Source: Chrysoperla carnea
Lineage: Eukaryota > Arthropoda > Insecta > Neuroptera > Chrysopidae
Direction of reading: 5' to 3'
NCBI RefSeq assembly: GCF_905475395.1
Contig: NC_058337.1
Location: forward strand, 90,204,368 to 90,268,367
DNA: 64,000 nt
In this document: piece after piece, positions 1 through 11,700 of the stretch
How the letters are laid out: each line of letters opens with the position of its first letter
Position numbering within the stretch: position 1 is the stretch's first letter
The notes under the pieces: model-generated
What the model was told of the DNA's origin: nothing
The model's database searches: none
What the model saw: only the letters and a program-made list of their open reading frames with translations
Made by a program: the position numbers and the translations under genes

Positions 1-442
1 TGTTCATATATGTAGCTATATTGTGTATTATGTAAAAGTAATGAATTGTAGTGTATTATTTAAAAGTAATGAATTCTTAGATGCTAACATCATAGCCTGG
101 ATCCGTTAATTGCGTAGCAGACTGCCACGTGAAAATTCGCATTTGATTATCGATTCAAGTTAATCAAAAATAATTACTTATTTATAAAAATTAATTTTGT
201 TTATTCTCTTTTCTGCCATATTAATGAATTGTATCAATTATTAGATGTTATAACAAGTAAGATGGTTTGGCTCAATTGGTTTCATGCTAGTTTTTCACAC
301 TAAATATCCGTGTTTGAATTTACACAATCAGTCATTCAAAGCAATGATCTGCGTAAATATGCAAAATGGGCTATTTTAATCTTTATATCTAAATATATCG
401 TTAATAGTTTATCAATCAAAAAATTGCTTGAACAAATTTGCT

Positions 443-985
443 GAGTTTTATGAGGGACATCATGTTCTGAGATCAGATTAGACCTAGTTCTTCGGTTTTC
501 TTTAATAACCAATTTAAATTAACACTGTAAGTTAGAAAGTTGATCCTCATAAAAAAATGAGTTTTATGAGGGACATCATGTTCTGAGATCAGATTGGACC
601 TAGTTCTTCGGTTTTCTTTAATAACCAACTTAAATAAACACTGTAAATTAGAAAGTTGATCCTCATAACAAAAAACCTAACAATTTTTGTTTAAAACATT
701 TTTTTCTAAAAACGTTAGCTTAACGATGACGTTAGTATTAGCGATGACTTAAAAGTATGTCATTATTGCATTTAATTAAAACTATTGCATATTTTCAGTC
801 GCATTTCCTCCGAAAGCTGACGATTTTCGAAAAAAAGTTTTGAACAAAAATTGTTAGTTTTTTTATGAGGATCAACTTTCTAATTTAAAGTGTTATTCTA
901 TCTCTTACCGTTTATCATCTAAATTGACTATTAAAGAAACCCGAAGAACTAGGTCCAATCTGATGTCAGAACATGATACCTCCCA
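443..985. repeat. Hairpin-forming repeat: tandem 116-bp unit plus inverted copy
   Basis: Two nearly identical 116-base units stand head to tail (443-558 and 559-674), each running from GAGTTTTATGAGGGACATC to GAAAGTTGATCCTCAT. A diverged inverted copy (about 864-985) follows after about 190 bases, so the whole can fold back. Part of the spacer (760-880) recurs at 22436-22540. Looks like a non-autonomous mobile element; class unknown. Confidence 0.7.
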
Positions 986-1440
986 TCAAACTCTACAACT
1001 TTTGTTATATGTTATTTTTTTGATTGGTTAACTACAAAACTAGATATTTGGGTAATGGATGTTTAAAGGCTACTAGAAGCAAACTGGAAACGAATACCGT
1101 TTAATCATATCTTTACAAATATAACATGCGCACGCATGTATGCATATGGCGCGAACAGTGACACTGTTACTTTTGTATACTGATATAATTGAATAAACAT
1201 AACATATATGTACTACTAAACATAACATATAGTATACAAAACCGAATGCATAGATGTGTATACCCTCATATACATACATATTATATGCATACATAATCTA
1301 CCCCTGCTCCAATTTTTATGATTCTTTTACATATGTTATCAGTAAATATCCATTATTTAATTACATCAAGCATATTTAGTGTAATATGACGATTAAATTG
1401 ATGTGTTAAATCAATTTAATTTTACATATTCTGTTTCCTT

Positions 1441-1990
1441 TTTATACCATATACATAGTATATTAAGTTTAGTCCCAAGTTTGTAACGCTTAAAAATATT
1501 GATGATACGAAAAAAAGTTTGGTATAGGTGTTCATAGAATCATCTAATTAGTCCATTTTTGTTTGTCCGTCCGTCCGTCTGTGAACACGCTAACTCAAAA
1601 ACGAAAAAAGGTATCAAGCGGAAATTTTTTTAGCGTGGTTAGGACATAAACAGTGAGATCGAGTTCGTAAATGAGCAACATAGGTCAATCTTGAAAACCG
1701 TTAGAAATAGAACAAAAGGTTAAATGTAAAAAAAGTTCCTTATAAAAAAATAAACAATTTTTGTTTGAAATATTTTCTTGTAAACATCACTGTTTACCCA
1801 CGAGGGCACTAATTAGGTGCAAATTTTATAGTATGTATTAATAATATTAATATGGAAATTTAAGTTATGTGTGTGTGGATATCTTTCTTTATTTACGTGA
1901 CGCCACAAAAGATTGCGTCATCAACTCTATCTATACGTGGTATTTCAACAATTAACTCAGTTAATTGTTTGTTTTCACTTGTTTCTACAT
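1441..1990 (+). repeat. Dispersed repeat family A, copy 1
   Basis: About 550 bases beginning TATACCATATACATAG and AAGTTTAGTCCCAAGTTTG, with the marker ACATAAACAGTGAG, and ending near TTCACTTGTTT. It is homologous along its length to 13331-13852. Shorter pieces occur at 18291-18340, 22790-22835, 41095-41150 (inverted) and 53925-53975. No coding potential; an interspersed element of unknown class. Confidence 0.75.
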
Positions 1991-2969
1991 ACCATTTAAA
2001 TACTTGATTATTTTACAAGTCCTGTTTTCTTAATTTAAAAAGTTTCATTTAGCTTCAAAGTCTTGTATACGATTTTTAAATGATAATCGGAATTATTAAT
2101 TATTGCTTAAAAAATTAGTTACGGTAGTATAATTAGCTATGAGCATGGAATAAATTGTCATTTTCTCAAGAGGTGGAGTTTAATCAACCGAGTGGATAAT
2201 AAATAATTCGCACGAGCCGCAGACACTATTCCCGCCCAACGACAAAAAATGAATAGTCTCGGTGTCCATAAGCATATGTTGTCATCGATAAATACTCCCA
2301 AGAAATTATTGCGTGACTTGAGATAATGCTTAGCCTAATAACTTTTATTTTACGAAAATTATTGCAATTGAGCAATTTAATTTGATAGATTTGATAATTT
2401 TTTTGCTAACTTGTCAGGCAGATCGTCAAATAATGAATGTAAAAATGATTTTATTTAACATTCCGTTTATTTAACATGTCTTGTAAAATTTATTATTTTC
2501 TTATTAGACTTACTTGCATTAAAAACGAGATTTTTTAAACAAAATTCAAAATAATGAGTTCGTTTTTCTAAATTTTTTAATATTTTTTGTTTTCCTTTCT
2601 CCATACGGTATATGATATGCTGTTCTGGATTTATAAGCTGAATATTTTTTAAAAGATAAACGGAATTATTGATGAATATTTCTCAGGGTTTGTTATTAAA
2701 GCGACCAAGGATGTTTATTCATTCGCTACTCACAAATAATTATTTTAAAGGGTTAAGTTTACAAGGTCATTATGTTGAAGGGGGTTAAAATTGTACTACA
2801 AAGACGTTAGTTGTTTTTTATTGAAATTTTCATATCAATTTTAAAAATTAAATAAAAAGAGTGTCCAGTCTTAATACATTTATTTATTTTTTAAAATTGT
2901 TTTTTAGTCATATTTTCTCCGCAAATGTAGACTTATGCATTCCAGAAAAAAAAAAAAATATTTTTTTAA

Positions 2970-3160
2970 CCCCCGGCGTAAAAAGAAATGTGTTATAAAT
3001 TTGCCCGCTGAGTGTGTGATTGTTTGTCTGTGGCATCATAGCTCCTAAACGGATGAACCGATTTTGTTTTTTGTTTTTTTTTTGTTTGAATGGTAATTTA
3101 ATGGAAAGTGTTTGTAGCTATGTATCAAGAAAATCGGTTCAGTTTGAATAGAGTTCTAAG
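2970..3160 (+). repeat. Interspersed repeat fragment
   Basis: Contains GCTCCTAAACGGATGAACCG and AAGAAAATCGGTTCAG, phrases typical of the non-coding ends of widespread insect interspersed elements. No open frame; boundaries uncertain. Confidence 0.4.
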
Positions 3161-4959
3161 AAAAAATCGCATTTTTTAAATTTGGGAGGTTTTTTAAATT
3201 TTGTTAATACTTGCCCATAAATACCTGAACTTCTCTACAGTCACTCCAAATGAGCTTAAGGATTGAAAATTGATATTTAGGTTGAGTTTGTATCAAGAAT
3301 ATATTTTTTGGGCCTGTAAACTTCCTTACCTTTACTGCCCTTGCACTCAGATACAGGGTGTTTTTTTTTAGATTGACATAGGCGAAAAATATTAGTTTCA
3401 AAGGGACACATCTCATATCCGCATCGAATTCGTTTGTTTTCAGGTTCAATTAAATCTTACTCTGATTCATAACTGACAAACAAATGAATACTTTAAATTA
3501 GGAAGTTGTTCTTTATAAATAGGCAAACATTTTTTGTTGGAAACACTTTTTTTGTAAACCGAATAGTTTAGACAGTAATTATCATTCAATTTGAACTAAA
3601 ATAGTCTTTATAGAAAACCAACCACTTTTATTGGATTTATTGAAAAATTTTTTCCGGAAAGTGTCTAGATTTCGCAGAAACAATTATACAAAATAACAAT
3701 TTTGATACGAAAAAACAATTTTTGGTAAAACATTTCCGCCCGTTCTGTACGTAAACTGTAACTGTACGAAAAAATGTTAGGTCAAGTTTTAAAGTTCAAA
3801 AAAGTTGGTCTCGGTAAAATAACTATCAATAAGTATTGTCTGTAAAAAGCCTATTTTAAAATCGAGTGACCTTAAAATATCCGCCAGAAACTCCACATCT
3901 TTTTCGAGAAAGAAATTTTTTGCCTCTATTTGACTCCATATATAGAGGTAAAATTAATAAAATGTTGGGTAATATTAGTTTTAAACGCGGTGTTTGTTGT
4001 TCGTGGTAAAAAATATTTCAACATCAAACAAAAATTATCATGCAATGGTTTGTAATAACAAGGTATTGGTAGTTAATTCTAATGTTAGTACCTACGGTTA
4101 TTTTTTTCATTCAAGCTTCAATACTTTTTGTGCATGGAATGAGATTATTTAATAAAAAGCTTTAACAAACAGTAAAAGTAGTCATTATAATTTCCATTTA
4201 TTTTGTACGGAATTATTACTGATTCGAGAAAAAATTATCGTTTGCGTGTCATATTAAAAAGTGAAATTTTTTGTTTAGAAATAGAAAATTTTCTATAACT
4301 GAAAAATTAGTTTTTGTAATTTTCATTCCTTGTCAGAGGTTTGTCCTGAATACTACTGGTGTGGAAAAAATTGTACATTTTATTTTTCTGGAATATATAA
4401 CCTAACTTACTTTTAAGTAGTTGTGCCAGAAAGATACTCCCACGCGAATCGGGCGCATTTTTTTTTTACGTATTAGTTTTTTGCGAGAAACTTGGAATCA
4501 TGGGTTAAAAAGTTTCAAATTGAAGTTGTAGTTGGCGTAATTTTGAAGTTGTAGATTTCTAGCAATAAAAATTTGCCAAGATATAATAGTGTTTTTTATT
4601 TTTTGAAACGCGTGAAGAATTGGAAAATCGTATATTTTATCGAAAACAATTTAGGCACAGAAAACAAAGGAAATATCAATAATCACGGACTTATAGCTCA
4701 TTGATCGTCGTTTAATGCCGAAAAGGATAGCGAAACGAATTTTTCAATATATTTCTAGTATACATCCAATAGTATACATCCTAAAAAATTACTTTTAAGA
4801 AGTGGTGCAACAATAATATTCCTTACAGAGGGCGGGGCATTGATTGATTTTTTCAGGCGCAAAACTGTTACTATTTCGTTTAAGGTCGCCTTTTCTCTAT
4901 TCCTGGCTTTCAGAAAGCAAATTATGAAAAGCATACCAACCGTTACGATCTTAAGTGTT

Positions 4960-6545
4960 GCTTAAGTTGACTAGATTCACTCATACTGGCTATTTGTAAA
5001 AGCTGTTATAAGTGGCTCATAAGAAAAATTATTTTCTACTTTTTAGGACAATAAAAACCTCCTAAAAAAGTATTTTTATTCAAATTTTTAATTTAAAGTT
5101 AAAAAACCTATGTAAATCAAATATGGTGGAGGCGAGTGGAAAATCAGGTCATACTTACTATAAGCATTGTCATCCGATTTACATAGCAAGCCAAATTACA
5201 GCTTAATGGGAAATCTGAAAGTGGGTCAAACTCAACTTGCAAGATTTGATTTAAAAACGGACTAGTGAAACTAAATAAAAACTTAAAACCAAATCAATTA
5301 TCCGCACTTTTAAGAGAAACAATTTTGTTATATTTTTAATAAATTAATTTAACAAAAATTTTATCACGAAAATCGATCATAAACTTTTGACATAAATGAA
5401 AATAATTTAAGAAATAAAAAATATAGCTAAATTTACAATAGCATTTATGTAATGTAGGTCACGGTTATTCTCTTTAATTATAATTTGAAATATTTTCGTA
5501 AATTTTTCAATTATAATTTTCTTTTTCAATAAAATTATGTATATGCCTTAATTTTTTTCAAGCTGAATTTTTTATTAATTTTCTTTAAAAAAAATAAAAT
5601 AAAATAGAAATAAATATTATTTCAACGAAATTTTCTAATAATTACGTTTCCCCAGTTGAGATATTTGATAAAGCATTTAGATATATTGGATTCGTAAAAT
5701 TCTCTTAAAGTAAGAGACCTAATGCCTCTTTTAATGGACTCGATTGTTAAAATAAAACTTCCATGATCACTCACAAACAATAAAATTTTTTTGTAAAATA
5801 TAATTTTCCACTCATATCTTACATTGAAATGAAATGAGGTTAAGCGTAAAAACCAGAATATGCACGTTAAGAAATTTTTTTGGAGATATCACCTTGTCAG
5901 TATCGGTGAGAATGCCATCCTGATTTGGCCATTGAGGGAATAGTAACATTAGCATTAACTATTCGCTCCGTGCGTGAGTTTCGTTTCCATGGTAACGATA
6001 CACTACTCTAATTATAGAATTGTATGGATGCATATATAATTGTATGGATTGCATTTAAGACTTACATTTAAAATTTAATATTCTTGTTTCACAAATTTAA
6101 ATAAATAATTATGATAATTTACATTTGAAAGATAATATTTGTTCAATTTGATTTCTTATTTTCACAATTTTTAATGCATTAAGTTTAATTAATTCGTTTT
6201 TTTCAATAATTTTAATTTGACATTTCTATTACATTAACATGTAAAGAATTGCAAATTAGTCATAACAGCCCCCTTTAACTCCAAAATTTTTCACTTCAAG
6301 CGCTGGCATCGATTTTATTGTCCCTACCATGACTACGCACACAACGAATAAGAGACGAGTGAATGCAGTATGGGTGTAGGCCCATACTGGTTGGCGATAC
6401 CACAATACTTCTGGTGGATTCAACCAGTTTTATTTAATACTGTAATATTATTTATACTAATATAGATATTATTATATCTGTTTCTATACCATACCAACAT
6501 TGTACTAAACGCCATACATTTCTCACAGTGTACTAGTCCTTCAAA
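4960..6545. repeat. Dispersed repeat family B, copy 1
   Basis: Three blocks (about 4985-5275, 5870-5960 and 6360-6540) match blocks at 62230-62440, 61975-62060 and 62490-62655. Shared markers are AAATATGGTGGA, GACTTGCAAGATTTGAT-like, GTCAGTATCGGTG and TACTGGTTGGCGATA. The order of the first two blocks differs between copies, so these are mosaics or the element has been rearranged. Class unknown. Confidence 0.6.
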
Positions 6546-7319
6546 ATTTATTAATTTAAGTCCATGATAACTCTCCAAGATTTAGTTCTTAGATCTGCGC
6601 CTACTTAGTAATTTATTTTCTATGATAGGAATGGCGACCTTTACGCGACAATCATAAAACTATTATCAATAATATTTTATTTAATTTTTTATAGAATTTT
6701 TGATTCGAAAGAGTTTTATAATTTAAACTATTCAATACCAGCTGTTTCCCGAGGCTTATATATAAAATAGATTATATCCTATCTCGTATTCTGATAGGCT
6801 ATAATACTGCGAATAACGTAACCAGGGTTTCTGAAACTTATGACCCCACGTTTCCCCTATTGGAGTTCCTAGGCGAGAGCGCCGACCTATCTCCTGTAAA
6901 CAAAATAAGAAAACCTAGTTGTGGAATAAAATACGGTTTATTATTTTAATTAATATATCATAAAAATATATCATAAATATTAATGTGATGGGTGGGCTTG
7001 TTCTTGTCGCAAATTGAATCGACATTAAAGGGAATTTTTGACAATTTTAACCTTAATTCTGATTCAGCATCAAGTCAATTTCAGTATTTTATTTTTTTCA
7101 TGACCATGTGTGAAAACCCATTCTAACAAAAGTATGTTGTGAAGGATAAAAGGAAATTCAGCGTTTTGCGTGAGTGTTCAGGATACTCTCCTTGCCTAGC
7201 TGTCCAAAAATCAATTTAAGACATACTTTTTAAATCCAGCCGTCTTTTTATAAATCTTTCGTTGTCGCGAACCCCCTACCATCAAATGACGAACCCCTAA
7301 GGGAGTTCTCGTATCATGT

Positions 7320-7540
7320 TTTGCGTAACCCTCCTAACGCTAACTTGTGAAATGATTGGTTTCACATACAAATTTTCATCTCATTCATGTTTTATTTTCG
7401 CAACAAAAAGTATTGTATGTCCTTCCCCAAGGTTCCATCTATCTCTAAACCGACATCATAATTGATTAAGCGGTTTAGGCGTGAAAACGTATCAGACAGG
7501 CAGAGTTACTTTCGCATTCATATTAGTAGTTTGGTTTTAT
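7320..7540 (+). mobile_element. RTE-like LINE 3' end, copy 1
   Basis: Ends in GCGGTTTAGGCGTGAAAAC, a CAGACAGGCAGAG run and TACTTTCGCATTCATATTAG, the pattern of 3' tails of RTE-type LINEs common in insect genomes. No reverse transcriptase is attached. Related tails are at 47340-47490 and at the right edge of the window. Confidence 0.55.
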
Positions 7541-8709
7541 TCTTAAGAGAATCGTCGATTTAAATTTGACCTGCAAAGCATATTGTGCCTTAAAAAATTG
7601 TAAAAATAAGTATTAATAATTAATGCTCCGCAACTTATACCAATTAAAGCATTCTATAGGGATAAATCTGAATTATATATGGGATGCTACATTTTAACTT
7701 CCTCAGGTGAACATTTGTTCAACGAAGCAAGTTTTGGAAAAATTGACCCATGTAAAAGTTGTTTTCGAATTTGATCTATCTAACAAGATGATCAAAAATT
7801 CAATCCATGTTCGTAAATGAGATAGAAGAAAAGTTTACATTGTAAAGATATCGTTCATAAAATTTGTTTGAAGTATTTTTTCGTAAATCTAATAAATTCG
7901 ATTTAAATATAACACAAAAATCTAATTCAACTATTTTCTGCATTCGATATCTATAGAATCGAGGTGACTTTTGCAAAAAAAAAAAAATTTGATTTAAAGT
8001 TGTTAGTATTGCTACACGGGCAAACTTTGGTATTTAAAATTTTTCTTCTATTAATTTTTAATTGTTTTAATTTTATTATCTTAGTTTCTTTTATTCATTA
8101 TATTTCTACCAAATTTATTCGGTTTACAAAAAAAAGTTTCGAACAAAATTTGTTTGTTGAATGATAACTTTCTAATCCGTTTTTCCCCCTAATTCTTCAG
8201 TAACGAACATGAGTTGACCACTTTAACAGGTAGATCAAATTTAAGTCAAAATGAAGTGTCCACCACCTATTCACTAAAAATATTAAGTTGGAGAAACTAA
8301 AAAAGAGGCACTCTATATATATATCTTCAAAAAGATAAATAAATAAACAAATATCAGATGAACTCCCTTCATAGAATGTGGGTAAAATTTTTAAGAAATC
8401 GTGCGTAAAAAAAAAAAAAGCAGTATTCCAAACACTGAAAAGTAAATTCTAACTTTTAACCGGAAAGAGATAGAGAAAAATCTTAAATTATAAAGTTCTT
8501 TCCAATTAAAAAAAAAACAGATTTCCTAATTTTTCCTCTATCTTTTACTAATTTAAACTTCATTTTTCAATGCTTGAGGTATCGTTATTTTTACACCCTG
8601 TACATGGAGTTTGAAAACAATGTTATTCATATATCTCAACCAAATTATTAAATAAACAGAGATAAAAACTTTCAAAATAATTTTGATTTTTATAAGTTGT
8701 TTTTTTCAG

Positions 8710-11700
8710 AGTATATTAACTGCGGGGTCACAAGTTTTCACTTTTAAAGGAGATGGTTCTAAACTAAGCTCAAGTAAGTACTTTTTTAAGTATTGATTTT
8801 TTTTTTTTTTTTTTTTGTGGACTCGCAGCATTTGTGGGAATATTTTACAAAATGTTGAATATTCATTGAAATGAAAATTGAACTAATTACTTTAAAAATT
8901 ATATGTATTTTTGTGGTATGGAAAATAAAAAATACTAAGTAGTGACTATTTATAGAATATTCTCCCAAGTAACCCGGACTCACAAAAAGATTTGTTTATT
9001 GAGTTATTATAACTCATGAAAACTTTTTCCAATATTTTATTTGTAAAAAAAAATTGAATACCTAGTTTTCAAAAAATCTTTCCTGAACCCATCAAAATAG
9101 ATTTTAGCACAGATATTTGAAACTCCAAATAATTGTATTAGTTTGAGATACTGAATACTAATTTTTAGCAAATAATTTTAAAATCATCTATAATGTTTTA
9201 TTTAAAATTATATTAAAGGAAAATATTTATTAGAGGTATGAATCTTTAGTCCTTCGAAATATTATTTGAAAATTTTCCAATTTTTTGTTTGTTAAAACAG
9301 GATATATTAATTGTTGTTTATCAAGTAGGCATACTAAATTTTCATCGATAGAACAGGAAAAATCGCTAAATAATTGATTTCCAATATTCACTTATGGCTT
9401 CGGTTATTCGAAAACTTTAAAATTGGTCCTCTTGACTTCTTATTTTTGAAGTGTTTTTTTTGAGTCTGCCGCAGAACATTTTTACGGGGAATATTTATTC
9501 GTGTAACCGTTTAAACGCGAAATGTGTTGATTTTTTTTTGTTTATTTTTAGGAATTGTACATTTACAACCTGTTGGACAAAAAATAGACGGTCAAACATT
9601 ACAAAAGATACGAGTAACTACTTCGCAAGTGGTAAGTATTGCATCAGTAATATCTTGGTTAAATTAAAGTATCATCGGTATCTCATTATTATTTCACTAA
9701 ACCCTAGATTTGAGAGAATATTGGTTTCACATTAGTTTTGAAAACAGACAAAGATGTGACTGTTGATTTTTAAATTGCTTTACTAACACTAAAATCACTA
9801 ATTCAAGTCTGAGTAAATAATCGATTATGTTGAAGACGAATATCAAATCAGATTTAAAGATGATTAACGTGTCTTTCAAAAATATTTCCACCGAGAGGAA
9901 GATTCTGAAGTTTTGCATTCAAATCGAGTCTTTGATCTCGTCAAGGACTCTAATTCTTAAAAAGAAACAGAAAACACTCTATTATCTACCATAGTTGCAC
10001 TTTTAACTGTGACTTCGAACTGAACTGAAAAGTGAGTTTTATATAGCTTGTGTCACCGTTACAAATTTTAACATAATCGCGAACTCCGCTTTCAATACGT
10101 TTAAAAAAAATTAATTTTAGCTTTACAACTGACGCCCAAACGCAACAATTTTTTACTAAGATAGCTTTAACTAAATGGTAGTTAAACCATCGTTCTTCTT
10201 GCAAACTCTAGCTTCAGAGCTAGAGTTTATGATATAAAACTAACGTTCATTTAAACTAATAAACGTATATTTTTATAAATTTTAAAAGATCTCACTTATA
10301 TTTATTTCTCTTAATCAAGCTTGCCTGCGTTGAAAATTAAGAATAGCATTTAATAATATTATTTTATTCAGCCTCAAACGGGAGGGCTGAAAGTTATAAA
10401 TTCGACGCAGCAAAAAGTGGCTCAACAACATCATCAACAACAGCAACAACAACAACAACAACAACAACACCAACAACAAATACAACAACAAACACAACAA
10501 CAGCAACAAACGAGTTCAGTATCACAAGGGAAAAATAAGACATATCTAATATCCCCCATATTGGATCATACTGGTGCCAGAAAACGACATGATGTGGATA
10601 GTGAATATAGTCAACCAGAGTAGTGAGTTTGAATATTTTCTTTGTTTATTAATTTAGTACCGTTGACTCCCGTTCGCTTAATACGAAATATAGAACTTTC
10701 GAGATATAAGAATATTTGAAATATAGAGTTTTCAAAATCTTATAAATAAAAATCAATTGCCACAAATGGTTATCCGCACATAATTATAAAGCGGCTGCAC
10801 CTACTTTTTTTTGTATTTGTAATTTTCCAGGTAAAAGGGGTTGAAATTTAAGAGAAAACAGGAATACATTCCGCCAGTTTTTTTCATAATTAATAATTAT
10901 GCCTTCAACCATGAAGGATCCTAAACAGGCGTTTGCCAATATTCAGAAAATTATTTGTTTTTTCTTCCAAAATTTTAACTCCCTGTATCTAGTAAATAAA
11001 GCCTTCTCAGCTATAATTGTATTGAAAAATTGTCACTATTTTAACGCTATCCAACATTTGATCCTGCCGTTATAACTTGACTCTGACTATAAAACTACAC
11101 ACAAAAAAACTCAATATGAGTAAGTTGTGAGTATGCTACATGCACTTTAACTAATATTGATTCAATTTTCAGCAAACGTCGAAAAACAGAAAAATTGGGT
11201 AAAGGTCTTAGACATTTTTCAATGAAAGTATGTGAAAAAGTTAGAAAAAAAGGTACAACATCTTACAATGAGGTAGCTGATGAATTAGTTGCTGAATTTA
11301 CAAATCCGTCAAATATAAATAATTCATCTGCTGAACAAGTAAGCTAGTGTTATCTACTTAGATAATAATATTTGAGACAATAGCCAATGATACCGGATAT
11401 ATAAGAATAAAAGGTCTATAATCTAGGGGGTGATAAGGTACAGAAAAAGAAGTATTTTATTATGAGAAACATGTGTCCAGAAACGTTTTCCTCCAGAGCT
11501 ACAGGCATTAGAAATTTTGCGTACAGTGTCGAATTTCTGCCGAATCCGTTCGGTTTTCGAAAAATTGTTTCAAACAAAAGCTGTTGGTATTTTTATAATA
11601 CAAATTCTTACTATTTCAAATTTAGCTCTATCTCTCTCGATTTGCTACGTTTAGAGCTAGTTTTGGTCTTCTTCAACGGTTCTTTAACAAATTTTTTGTA

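Larger units (their letters stand above)
1..8709. other. Gene-free 8.7 kb left of the first Dp exon found
   Basis: Only repeats and AT-rich DNA are seen; the named repeats are listed separately. A coding exon of Dp ending in phase 0 was looked for at every GTAAG/GTGAG-like donor and none had an open frame from an ATG. Recurrent phrases such as TTTCGAACAAAA...TTTG (for example 7860-8170) look like worn copies of the 443-985 family. Confidence 0.5.

Noticed and set aside
3204-3449. 81-residue frame on the - strand
   Set aside because: Lies in dispersed repeat sequence, has no recognisable domain and no splice or expression support.
10315-10509. Leucine-rich frame on the - strand
   Set aside because: Antisense shadow of the CAA/CAG polyglutamine tract of Dp.
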